In this document: in pieces, positions 7,350 to 14,535 of the stretch
Layout: every line of letters begins with the position of its first letter
Numbering within the stretch: the first letter of the stretch is position 1
Source of the DNA: CAZCGA01 sp964498075
GTDB taxonomy: Bacteria; Desulfobacterota; Binatia; HRBIN30
DNA length: 24,115 bases
Reading direction: 5' to 3'
Assembly (NCBI GenBank): GCA_964498075.1
Contig: CAZCGA010000103.1
Coordinates: forward strand, 1-24,115
Translations under genes and position numbers: made by a program
The notes under the pieces: generated by a model
Told to the model about the DNA's origin: nothing
The model's database searches: none
What the model saw: the letters and a program-made list of their open reading frames with translations, nothing else

Positions 7350-8105
7350 ATGCATGCATACGCACAGACGAGCGTTCAGCTCTTCAACCAGCTCCAACGT
7401 CAGGCCTATTCGTCCGAAGATCTGCGTCGCATTTACGCGTGCTACGAGCTGGCGATGCCGCTGTTTGCGGGCCGCTATACCGCCTCGGGGAAGACGTTCA
7501 TCGCGCATCTCGTCGGCACGGCGAGCGTTCTCGCTGCCCACGGCGCACCGGTGAGTACGGTGGCTGCCGGCCTGCTTCACTCAGTATACGCCAACGGCGA
7601 CTTCGGGGGTTGGAGGCGGGGTATCTCACGCGCCAACCGCGCGGAGGTGCGGCGCACCATGGGCAGTGAGGTGGAGGAGTACGTCTACCGGTTCGCCACT
7701 CTGCTCTGGACCTACGACTCCATGCGGACCATCCACGACGAGCTGGACCACTTTGATGCGATTGGCCGCACCGTCGTTTTCATGCGCTTGGCGGACTGGC
7801 GGGAACATCACCTCGATCACGGCATTCTCTACCGTGGCGATGGCGCGAGCTATCAACAGGTCATCCCGCGCATCGCACCGGCGTTGGTCGGCATGGCGGA
7901 GAGACTCGGATTTCCCGCTCTGGGCGCGGAGCTGTCACGTGCGCTGAGCGAAGCGGTGGCAATCGAGATCCCTGCCGAGCTGCGTCGCCGGCCGGATGCT
8001 CACTTCGTTTTGGTCCCGCGATCCTACAAGCGGCGAGTGCCGGCGGCGACCTACCAGGCCCTGCGTCGATTGCGCTGGGCCATGCGTGCACGGCTGCGGG
8101 TTTGA
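7350..8105 (+). CDS. HD-domain-like protein with an altered HD pair (RelA/SpoT-HD fold, DUF6817-like)
   Basis: A 251-residue helical protein whose layout resembles the HD hydrolase domain of RelA/SpoT. KTFIAHLVGTASVLAAHGAPVSTVAAGLLHSVYANGDFG (residues 48-86, by position) aligns with the H...LLHD part, and FMRLADWREHHLDH (144-157) with the later KLADR segment. The second residue of the expected HD pair is Ser (LLHS), which should weaken metal binding. Similar proteins are found beside sugar and PqqD/kinase loci in other bacteria, function unknown. ATG 7350 is preferred over ATG 7317, because homology begins near MHAYAQTSVQLFNQL and a weak GGAG-like site precedes it. It is the only plus-strand gene in the locus and lies exactly where the minus-strand operon is broken. 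Confidence 0.75.
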   Translation: MHAYAQTSVQLFNQLQRQAYSSEDLRRIYACYELAMPLFAGRYTASGKTFIAHLVGTASVLAAHGAPVSTVAAGLLHSVYANGDFGGWRRGISRANRAEVRRTMGSEVEEYVYRFATLLWTYDSMRTIHDELDHFDAIGRTVVFMRLADWREHHLDHGILYRGDGASYQQVIPRIAPALVGMAERLGFPALGAELSRALSEAVAIEIPAELRRRPDAHFVLVPRSYKRRVPAATYQALRRLRWAMRARLRV

Positions 8106-8115
8106 CCGCATCGTG

Positions 8116-8276
8116 TCACGGCAGCTCGCGGGGAGCCCAGGAGAGCAAGCGACAGGTGTACGACAGATCGTACGGAGCCGTCGGCTGGGCGGAGACGCCA
8201 TAGGCGGTCAGCGGACACGCAGGGCGATCATCTGCATGCCGATTCGACCGGCGGCGCCGGTGATCACCACACGCAT
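8116..8276 (-). pseudogene. Collapsed NAD-dependent epimerase/dehydratase gene (both ends only)
   Basis: An ATG lies one base after the stop of the GT4 gene at 8278, as in an operon. It opens MRVVITGAAGRIG, the textbook glycine-rich NAD(P)-binding start of extended short-chain dehydrogenases (sugar epimerases). The frame stops after 22 codons. In another frame the following DNA reads TAYGVSAQPTAPYDLSYTCRLLSWAPREL then stop. This looks like the usual YDLsrarrLLGWxPr C-terminal end of the same family. The most economical reading is a large internal deletion that left the first ~20 and last ~30 codons. The N-terminal match is strong and the C-terminal match is suggestive. The remnant ends ten bases from the stop of the convergent HD-like gene. 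Confidence 0.6.
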
Positions 8277-8277
8277 C

Positions 8278-9381
8278 TCACGCCAGCCTTCGATACAGCG
8301 CGTCGTACGCATCCACACAACGCTCCCAGCCGAACACCGCGCGCGCGTGGCAACGGCCCGCGGCGCCCATCTGGATCGCCGTTTCCGGCTGGTCGAGCAG
8401 CACGGCAATGGCGGATGCCAGGGCTCCGGGATCGTCCTTCTCCACGAGCAAGCCGGTGTGCGGATCGAGCACCACTTCTGGAAGACCCCCGGTCCGCGTC
8501 GCCACGATCGGACGCGCCATGAGCGCCGCTTGAACCGCCACCAGCGGCAACCCCTCTTGCCGCGAGGGCATCACCACCAGGGTGGACGCATTGATGAGCG
8601 CGGGAACCTGATCCGGCTCCACCCAGCCAACGAAGTCAACCGTCGCCGACAGACCGAGTGTTGCCACTTGCTGCTCCAACGCCGCGCGCTCGGCTCCATG
8701 TCCGGCGATGACCAGACGAGCGTGCGGGTAGCGCGGACGCAGCAACGCAAACGCCTGCAGTGCGACGTCGAACCCCTTGGCCGCTACGAGCCGGCCCAAG
8801 CAGAGCAGTCGTGGCGCGTCGATCGGGAGTGGGGCGGGTGGCTCCGAGGGTTCATCCACGCCGTTGTGGATGACGGAAGAGCGCGCGGTTATCGCCGGCA
8901 ACAGCTCGCGTGCCTGCGCCAGGGCGGCGGCCGAGACGCTGCTTACCCAGCTCGCCTTGCCCAGAGCGCGGAGCAGGATCGATCCGCCGCCGGCTGCTTG
9001 GCTGGGCAACACCTCCTGATGAATCGAGACCAGCAGCGAAGCCGGATGCGCCTCGATCGCCTGCAGCATGAGCAGCCCGCTGGCGGCGATGCCGTTGAGA
9101 TGAATCAGGTCCGGTGCGACGGCGCTGGTGAGCTGTGCCAGCGCCCGGCGGAGCTGCACGACTTGTTCGATTCTCCCGTGCTGCAACGCCGCGCGGAGCG
9201 GAAATCGATGCACCGGCGTGCCGTCGAAGTCGGCGACGTCGGGAAGGTCGAGAGCGTCATGCGACGAGACGACGGTGAACTCGTAGCCACGCCGCCGCAA
9301 GGCACGGATCAACTTCGCGCTGAGGATCTCGATGCCACCGATGTACGGCCAGAAGAGCTCCGTCGAAAGCAAGACCCGCAT
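8278..9381 (-). CDS. Glycosyltransferase family 4, copy 1
   Basis: A 367-residue GT-B fold glycosyltransferase. The N-terminal domain begins MRVLLSTELFWPYIGGIE with the glycine-rich loop, the inter-domain region has SVIHNGVDEP, and the C-terminal nucleotide-sugar domain has LLCLGRLVAAKGFDVAL, RLVIAGHG, VDFVGW and MPSRQEGLPLVAVQAALMARP. The usual E-x7-E catalytic pair reads E-x7-Q here (EGLPLVAVQ). It is closely similar to the GT4 at 9841 (FWP-IGG-E-LS start and the same C-terminal wording), so the two are tandem duplicates placed on each side of the PqqD gene. Probably cytosolic or peripheral to the membrane, acceptor unknown. It lies 25 bases after PqqD, same strand. Confidence 0.92.
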   Translation of the reverse strand: MRVLLSTELFWPYIGGIEILSAKLIRALRRRGYEFTVVSSHDALDLPDVADFDGTPVHRFPLRAALQHGRIEQVVQLRRALAQLTSAVAPDLIHLNGIAASGLLMLQAIEAHPASLLVSIHQEVLPSQAAGGGSILLRALGKASWVSSVSAAALAQARELLPAITARSSVIHNGVDEPSEPPAPLPIDAPRLLCLGRLVAAKGFDVALQAFALLRPRYPHARLVIAGHGAERAALEQQVATLGLSATVDFVGWVEPDQVPALINASTLVVMPSRQEGLPLVAVQAALMARPIVATRTGGLPEVVLDPHTGLLVEKDDPGALASAIAVLLDQPETAIQMGAAGRCHARAVFGWERCVDAYDALYRRLA

Positions 9382-9406
9382 GGCGTCTCCGGGACCGCCC
9401 CGGCGG

Positions 9407-9847
9407 TCACTCTTCGGTCGGGGCCTTCCAGGGAGTGTTGCCGAGGTTGGGGACCGGTGGATCCAGCGCCAGCAGATCGCCCATGTCGCGATAGATGTTC
9501 AGCGTGGGCGATTCGTACGCCAGCTTGGGCTGCGGAGCAGAGTCCGGGTTTGCCCGCGGCCGGGGTCGGTCTTCGATGACCGTCACCAAGTTCTCGGTGA
9601 GCAGCTCGTTGACGATGCGCTCGACGTCCGCTTGTGCCTGCGCCGGCGCCACGTCGTAGAGCGCCACGACCGCGCCGGCGATGTCGGCGAGACAATGGCC
9701 TTCGTCGAGCAGCGCCCAGATGGCGCCGCCGACCTTGTCCATACTGTAGTACATGCCGTTGGCCAAGTTGATGACGATGGCTTCGCCGTCCATGACCTTG
9801 GCCACGACTTCCTCGCCGCGGCGAAGACTGCTCTGCAAGTTCAGCAT
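9407..9847 (-). CDS. PqqD family protein (RRE-like) with a leader/precursor-like C-terminal tail
   Basis: A 146-residue protein. Residues 8-92 are a PqqD domain (winged-helix RiPP recognition element): GEEVVAKVMDGEAIVINLANGMYYSMDKVGGAIWALL, then ADIAGAVVALYDV and DVERIVNELLTENLV. PqqD domains bind the leader peptide of a RiPP precursor and hand it to modifying enzymes. After a Pro-rich linker (94-106) comes an unusual tail: YESPTL (111-116), then YRDMGDLLALDPPVPNLGNTPW (119-140 by position) and a charged end. YxxPxL is the motif that lasso-peptide leaders use to bind their B1/RRE protein. The tail may therefore be a built-in leader and short core, or a ligand mimic. ATG 9847 has a GGGGGTG site upstream and overlaps the stop of the GT4 gene by seven bases. 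Confidence 0.88.
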   Translation of the reverse strand: MLNLQSSLRRGEEVVAKVMDGEAIVINLANGMYYSMDKVGGAIWALLDEGHCLADIAGAVVALYDVAPAQAQADVERIVNELLTENLVTVIEDRPRPRANPDSAPQPKLAYESPTLNIYRDMGDLLALDPPVPNLGNTPWKAPTEE

Positions 9848-10974
9848 CGAACACCCCCGTTGATCATCTTTCGGTACCGCGCCTCGTACCCATCCACACA
9901 GCGGGCGAAGCTGAAAACCTCCTGCGCGCGCCGCCGCGCCGCCCAACCCATCTCGGTCGCCCTCTCCGGATGATCGAGCAGGAACCCGATCGCCGCGGCG
10001 AGCGCGGCGCTGTCTTCCTTGTCAACCAGCAAGCCAGTGTGCCCTGACGCCACTACTTCCGGCAACCCGCCGACCCGTGTCGCCACCACCGGCCTGGCCA
10101 TGAGTGCGGCCTCCAAGGCTACCAGATTAAACGACTCATCGCGCGACGGCGTCAAGACGACGGTGGCAGAGTTCATCAATGCCGGCACCTCCTTCGGCGC
10201 GACCCAACCGCGGAAGTCGACGACTTCTGTGAGCCCAAGCGCGGCGGCCTGCTGCTGCAAGTCCGCGCGCGCTAGTCCATCACCCGCAATGACCATGCGG
10301 AGATGTAGGAAGCGGTCGCGAAGCGCGCGCAAAGCCTGAAGCGCCAAGTCAAAACCCTTCTCCCGCTCGACGCGTCCCAAACACAGCAGCCGCGGCGGAT
10401 CGGTCGGCAATGGCTCGGGAGAGAGAGCCGGTGCATCCAGACCATTGTAGATGACCGACGAGCGCGCCGGAATCTCCGGCGCGAACGGGTGGGCGGCAGA
10501 CAAGACCGCGGCTGAGACGCCGCTCACCCAATCGGCCGCGCGTAGCGCGTTTCCCAGCAAGCTGTCGCGCCGCAGATCCCGAGCCCGCCAGCCGCCGTGT
10601 AGGGTCACCAACGTCGGGGCCGGACACGCCTTCGCCGTACACAGTTGAAAGAACACTCCCGGCCCCACGGCGTTGATGTGCACCACGTCCGGAGCAAAGC
10701 TGCGCTTCAGATTGAGCACCTGCTGGCGCACTTCGGCCAAGCTTTCCATGCCATCGGCCAGCGCTTTCCAGAACGGAAAGCGATACACCGGGATTCCCAG
10801 GTAGTTGGTTTTCTGGGGCAGCTCTTCGAGGTCCTCCCGCGTGATGACCATGAGGTCGTGTCCGCGATCGCGCAAAGCGACGATGAGCCGCGTGCTCAGC
10901 ACCTCGACGCCGCCGATGTGGGGCCAGAATGTTTCCGTCCAGAACAAGATGCGCATGGGTAACTGTTGTTCCAT
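9841..10974 (-). CDS. Glycosyltransferase family 4, copy 2
   Basis: A 377-residue GT-B glycosyltransferase and paralogue of the gene at 8278. It starts MRILFWTETFWPHIGGVEVLS after a six-residue lead (ATG 10974; ATG 10956 is equally possible). SVIYNGLD, LLCLGRVEREKGFDLALQ, RMVIAGDG and VDFRGW follow. SRDESFNLVALEAALMARPVVAT keeps the complete E-x7-E pair, which the copy at 8278 lacks. The open frame extends upstream to 11391, but that part is antisense to the nucleotidyltransferase-like gene and is rejected. The stop overlaps the PqqD start, so the two are coupled. It probably transfers a hexose from a nucleotide sugar to an unknown acceptor. The order nucleotidyltransferase-like, GT4, PqqD, GT4 suggests one transcript. 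Confidence 0.92.
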   Translation of the reverse strand: MEQQLPMRILFWTETFWPHIGGVEVLSTRLIVALRDRGHDLMVITREDLEELPQKTNYLGIPVYRFPFWKALADGMESLAEVRQQVLNLKRSFAPDVVHINAVGPGVFFQLCTAKACPAPTLVTLHGGWRARDLRRDSLLGNALRAADWVSGVSAAVLSAAHPFAPEIPARSSVIYNGLDAPALSPEPLPTDPPRLLCLGRVEREKGFDLALQALRALRDRFLHLRMVIAGDGLARADLQQQAAALGLTEVVDFRGWVAPKEVPALMNSATVVLTPSRDESFNLVALEAALMARPVVATRVGGLPEVVASGHTGLLVDKEDSAALAAAIGFLLDHPERATEMGWAARRRAQEVFSFARCVDGYEARYRKMINGGVRC

Positions 10975-11021
10975 AACATATCCGACGGCGGAGGGCGCAA
11001 CATGATGCCTGCGCGCCGCGA

Positions 11022-12161
11022 TCAGACCGAGCTGCGTAACCCCCGCAGCCAGCGATACGGGTAGTAGAACGGCAGGAGCACCGGATGAGAAATGCGGTAG
11101 CGCCGGCGCATGTACGCCGGAGAGGGAAACACGGCGCTCAGGGCGTAGCCCAGACGCTGACGCCAAGCCGTCGTGCTCGCCAGGTCGGCCCAGAACCGTC
11201 GACCTGGCTGGCGCTCCCCGGTCAGCCGCGCGAAGACCCGCGTCTCGTGGCGCGAAGGGCGCAACGCGCCGAGGCGATCCAGCACCGTGGGTGCGATCGG
11301 CGCACCCCACTCGTCGGCGACCCGACCGAGGACCTGCTGGAGCGGCAGCACGAGGCCGCATGTCTGGGCGCGATCGAGCAGCAACTGCCAATCGATACGC
11401 TCGCCATACACGCCGATGACGGCCGCTACGTCGTGCAGCCGCAAGAGACCGAGGCCCTCACCGCTGTGATGCAGCACCAGGTGGCCGCAGAGGTGCAGGA
11501 TCTGCGCTTCCGGACCGAGCATGAGCGCGTGGCCGTCACCGGGCAGCGGCACCGCGGTCTTCCAAAACCACTCCATGTCCACCGCTTGCTGGTGGTAGGG
11601 CGAGTCGAACAAGCCCCAGTGCAGGTCCAGCTCGACTTCGATGCTTCCGGGCTTGCGCAGGATCAACTCGTTCTCATACGCGAGCACGGCGCCGGTACGC
11701 GTCTCGGGCTCCGAGCTGCGGTAGCCCAGTGCCTCGATCACGCGCAGCACGACGGGCAGCTCAGCCTGTCGCACCAGCACGTCGAGGTCCAGCGAAGGTC
11801 GCAACCCGACGTGGCGATACACCGCGTCGGCGAGCGCCATGCCCTTCAAGACGATGAGCCGTACCTGCTCGGCTGCCAGGCGACGCGACACCGTTGCCAG
11901 CTCGGTGAGGAGAACGAGGTTGCGGAAGGAAGTGGATCGATACACGGCGTGCAGGCGCTGCTGGATGACCGGTGGGACGCCGTGCAGCTCGCGCAGGACG
12001 TGGTGGAGCAGCGGGCCGACGCGCTCTGCAACCGCCGCGTCCGAGACCGACTCCCAATCCAGGTCGGGGTCCGCCGCGAGCTCGCGGACAGCGTCGCGGG
12101 CATGCGGGTCGCCCCACGCTCGGAGACAGAGGCAGAGAAAGCGGTGCGTGCGGTCGTGCAT
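11022..12161 (-). CDS. Nucleotidyltransferase family protein (NTP_transf_5-like), copy 2
   Basis: About 379 residues, same family as the gene at 4212. The diagnostic block reads VLKGMALADAVYRHVGL, then RPSLDLDVLV, with the DLD metal pair. Later blocks include IEVELDLHWGLF (ELH/DLHW is conserved in the family) and LHLCGHLVLHH. The C-terminus HPVLLPFYYPYRWLRG parallels HAWLLPFYYAYRPLRY of copy 1, so the two are real paralogues. ATG 12161 is used; a GTG at 12182 would add seven residues, and neither start has a clear ribosome binding site. It is the first gene of the minus-strand operon and is divergent from the MATE gene. In known lasso loci with an HprK-like kinase the partner of this type adds groups to the phosphorylated peptide. 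Here its substrate is unknown. Confidence 0.86.
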   Translation of the reverse strand: MHDRTHRFLCLCLRAWGDPHARDAVRELAADPDLDWESVSDAAVAERVGPLLHHVLRELHGVPPVIQQRLHAVYRSTSFRNLVLLTELATVSRRLAAEQVRLIVLKGMALADAVYRHVGLRPSLDLDVLVRQAELPVVLRVIEALGYRSSEPETRTGAVLAYENELILRKPGSIEVELDLHWGLFDSPYHQQAVDMEWFWKTAVPLPGDGHALMLGPEAQILHLCGHLVLHHSGEGLGLLRLHDVAAVIGVYGERIDWQLLLDRAQTCGLVLPLQQVLGRVADEWGAPIAPTVLDRLGALRPSRHETRVFARLTGERQPGRRFWADLASTTAWRQRLGYALSAVFPSPAYMRRRYRISHPVLLPFYYPYRWLRGLRSSV

Positions 12162-12266
12162 GAATCGCACTGACTGAAGCACGCCGTGCGGGGTGCATCA
12201 ACCTGCGCCGCAAAGTGCACGCACCCGTCGCGTCAGCACCAGGCCTCGTGATATCGGCTAGGACGC

Positions 12267-12280
12267 TACGCTGAAGCGTA
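12267..12280. promoter_or_regulatory. Short palindrome in the divergent promoter region
   Basis: TACGCT-GA-AGCGTA is a perfect 6-base inverted repeat just upstream of the MATE start, inside the roughly 120-base divergent region shared with the nucleotidyltransferase-like gene. It could be an operator half-site pair or a small leader hairpin. No regulator gene is adjacent, so this is only a candidate. Confidence 0.25.
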
Positions 12281-12284
12281 CTTG

Positions 12285-13760
12285 ATGAGATCCATCTCGA
12301 ATGAGCGGCCACCGGTCACAGCTGATCTGCACGAGCCTGTGGTTGCGCCGGCACCGTCTATACGGCGCGGGCAACCGGAGGAGCTGCTGGCGATGTCGCC
12401 GCTGGCAGCGATCATGCGGCTGGCCGCACCCACCACGCTGGTGATGCTCATCGGCGCGACCTCCAACGTCCTGTACACATACTACGTCAGTCGGCTCGGC
12501 GCCGATGCCATAGCGGCCGTGTCGTTGGTGTTTCCGATATCGCTGTTGGCGATCACGGCAATGGGCGGTGGTCTGGGAGCCGGCGCGGCCTCGGCAGTGG
12601 CGCGGGCGCTCGGTGCGGGGCGGCGGCACGAAGCGGTAGCGGTGGCCGAGCACGCGCTGGCGCTCAGCGTCGGCGTGGGCGTGCTGTTCGCACTGGCGAT
12701 TCTCCTCGGCGCGCCGGCGTTGTTCACGGCGATGGGTGGCAAGGGTGTCGTCTTGCGGAGCGCTGTCCTGTTTGCCCGCGTGCTGTTTGGTGGCGCGCTG
12801 ATCACCTTCGTCGGGGCGATGTTCGACAGCATCATGCGGGGTGAAGGCAACGTGCGCGTTCCCGCGATTTGGGCCAGCGCCTCGCTGCTGTTACAGATCG
12901 GGCTCACCCCGCTGTTCATGTTCGTCGCCGGCTGGGGGCTGGTCGGGGCGCCGGTCGCGATGTTGACCAGCCAGCTGCTCGCCACGCTGGCGCGGGCGCG
13001 CTACGTCTTCGGCGGCCGTGGCATTGTGCGGCCGGCGCCACTGCCGCGCGTCTTCGCCCTGCGGCCGCTCGGGGAGATTCTGCGCGTCGGTATTCCCGCG
13101 TCGCTGTCGACGACGATCAACTACGTGGGCATGATGGTGCTCACCGGTGTCATCGCGCGTCTCGGGGAAGCGCATCTGGCGGCGTACGGCTTGGGGACCC
13201 GGCTCGACTTCCTGCTCCTGTCATTTGCGTTCGGCTTCGGGGCGGCGGTGCTCACGTTGGTGGGGCTGGCGACGGGCGCGCAGCGGCCGGAATTCGTGAC
13301 GACCTACGTGACGCGTGCCGGGGCGATCATCGTTGGACTGCTGGTGGTGCCGGCGGCGCTATTGTTCTGGAAGCCGACGCTGTGGCTCGGCATCTTCACC
13401 ACCGACCCGGGGATTCTCGCAGTGGGCACGCAGTACTTCCGCATCATCGGCCCGTCGTATCCGTTCATGGGCGTGGCGATGGTCATCGCCTTTGCGTTTC
13501 AAGGGCTCGGGCGGGCGACCGCCCCGCTGGTCTGGGTGGTCGTCCGCGTGATCGGCGTGATGGCGGTCGCGCTTGTGTGCACGCAGTGGCTGCGCATGGC
13601 GGACCGCGCGGTGTTCGCGGTCGTGGCGGCGAGCAACGTCCTGTCGGCCGGCGTCATGCTGGTGCTCTTCGTCCGCGTGCGGCAGACGATCGTCCGCTCC
13701 GCGGGTCCACGGGAGGGGAGTCATGGGCCAGGTCGAGCTACTGTTCCTCGGGTCGGGTGA
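12285..13760 (+). CDS. MATE family efflux transporter
   Basis: About 491 residues with twelve predicted membrane helices in two related halves. The first half has LAAPTTLVMLIGATSNVLYTYYVSRLGADAIAAVSLVFPIS (by position), GGGLGAGAASAVARALGAG and MFDSIMRGEGNVR. The second half has VGIPASLSTTINYVGMMV, ARLGEAHLAAYGLGTR and FGFGAAVLTLVGLATGAQ. These are classic MATE signatures. The family exports cationic or neutral small molecules in exchange for H+ or Na+ at the inner membrane. ATG 12285 follows a TTG in frame. A further ATG at 12393, nine bases after GGAGGAG, would give a 455-residue protein of the usual size and may be the true start. The 3' end overlaps the next gene by 38 bases. Confidence 0.93.
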   Translation: MRSISNERPPVTADLHEPVVAPAPSIRRGQPEELLAMSPLAAIMRLAAPTTLVMLIGATSNVLYTYYVSRLGADAIAAVSLVFPISLLAITAMGGGLGAGAASAVARALGAGRRHEAVAVAEHALALSVGVGVLFALAILLGAPALFTAMGGKGVVLRSAVLFARVLFGGALITFVGAMFDSIMRGEGNVRVPAIWASASLLLQIGLTPLFMFVAGWGLVGAPVAMLTSQLLATLARARYVFGGRGIVRPAPLPRVFALRPLGEILRVGIPASLSTTINYVGMMVLTGVIARLGEAHLAAYGLGTRLDFLLLSFAFGFGAAVLTLVGLATGAQRPEFVTTYVTRAGAIIVGLLVVPAALLFWKPTLWLGIFTTDPGILAVGTQYFRIIGPSYPFMGVAMVIAFAFQGLGRATAPLVWVVVRVIGVMAVALVCTQWLRMADRAVFAVVAASNVLSAGVMLVLFVRVRQTIVRSAGPREGSHGPGRATVPRVG

Positions 13761-14463
13761 CGCGTTCGGCAGCGGTGGGCGTCTTCAGACCTGCCTGCTC
13801 CTCCGGGGTGCCGGCGATGCCGTGCTGATCGACTGTGGCGCGTCGTCGCTCGTTGCCATGAAGCAGGCGGGCGTCAACCCGTCGGATATCGGCTTCGTGC
13901 TGCTCACACATCTCCACGGCGATCATTTTGGCGGCCTGCCATTCCTGATCCTGGACGGTCAGTTCAGTCGTCGAGAACGGCCACTCGTCGTCGCCGGGCC
14001 GCTCGGCGTCCGCGCCCGCGTCGAAGCGGCGATGGAGATTTTCTTCCCGGGCTCGACGCATACGGCTCGACCGTTCGCGCTGCAGTTCGTCGAGCTCCGC
14101 GAGCGCGTGGCCATTGCCGTCGGACCCGCCAAGGTGACGCCGGTTGTGGTCGAGCACGCCAGCGGCGCGCCGCCCTATGCGCTGCGGGTCGAGTACGGGG
14201 GCAAGGTGGTAGCGTACTCCGGTGATACCGAATGGACCGACAGCCTCATCGACGTGGCGCGCGGCGCCGACCTGTTCGTCTGCGAGGCGTACTTCTTCGA
14301 GAAGAAGATCCGCTATCACCTCGACTACCGAACCGTGCAGGTCCAGCGCGCCCGGCTGGGTTGCCAGCGTCTGATCCTCACCCACATGAGCGACGACATG
14401 CTACGACGGGCCGGTGAGGTCGAGGCGGAATGCGCCCATGACGGCCAGATCATTGCGCTGTAG
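13723..14463 (+). CDS. MBL-fold metallo-hydrolase, RNase Z / arylsulfatase-like
   Basis: A 246-residue metallo-beta-lactamase-fold protein of the RNase Z/AtsA branch. The start LLFLGSGDAFGSGGRLQTC is the usual first strand and loop, THLHGDHFGGLPF (residues 62-74) is the HxHxDH metal site, YSGDTEW supplies the bridging Asp, and LILTHMSDDM gives a late His. No signal peptide, so cytosolic. Family members cut tRNA 3' ends or hydrolyse small esters. This one lacks the flexible arm expected of true RNase Z, so a small-molecule hydrolase is more likely. GGGAGGGGAG immediately before ATG 13723 is a very strong ribosome binding site and fixes the start inside the end of the MATE gene, which implies coupling. 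Confidence 0.9.
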   Translation: MGQVELLFLGSGDAFGSGGRLQTCLLLRGAGDAVLIDCGASSLVAMKQAGVNPSDIGFVLLTHLHGDHFGGLPFLILDGQFSRRERPLVVAGPLGVRARVEAAMEIFFPGSTHTARPFALQFVELRERVAIAVGPAKVTPVVVEHASGAPPYALRVEYGGKVVAYSGDTEWTDSLIDVARGADLFVCEAYFFEKKIRYHLDYRTVQVQRARLGCQRLILTHMSDDMLRRAGEVEAECAHDGQIIAL

Positions 14464-14535
14464 GCCGGTACCGTCAGGCGCGACCTCCTGCTATAGATCC
14501 GAACTCTTGAACGACGGTTGACCCGGGAGGTCGGT

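Noticed and set aside
9841..11391. Upstream extension of the GT4 frame to 516 residues
   Set aside because: The added part is antisense to the nucleotidyltransferase-like gene. The GT4 fold starts at MRILFWTETFWP.
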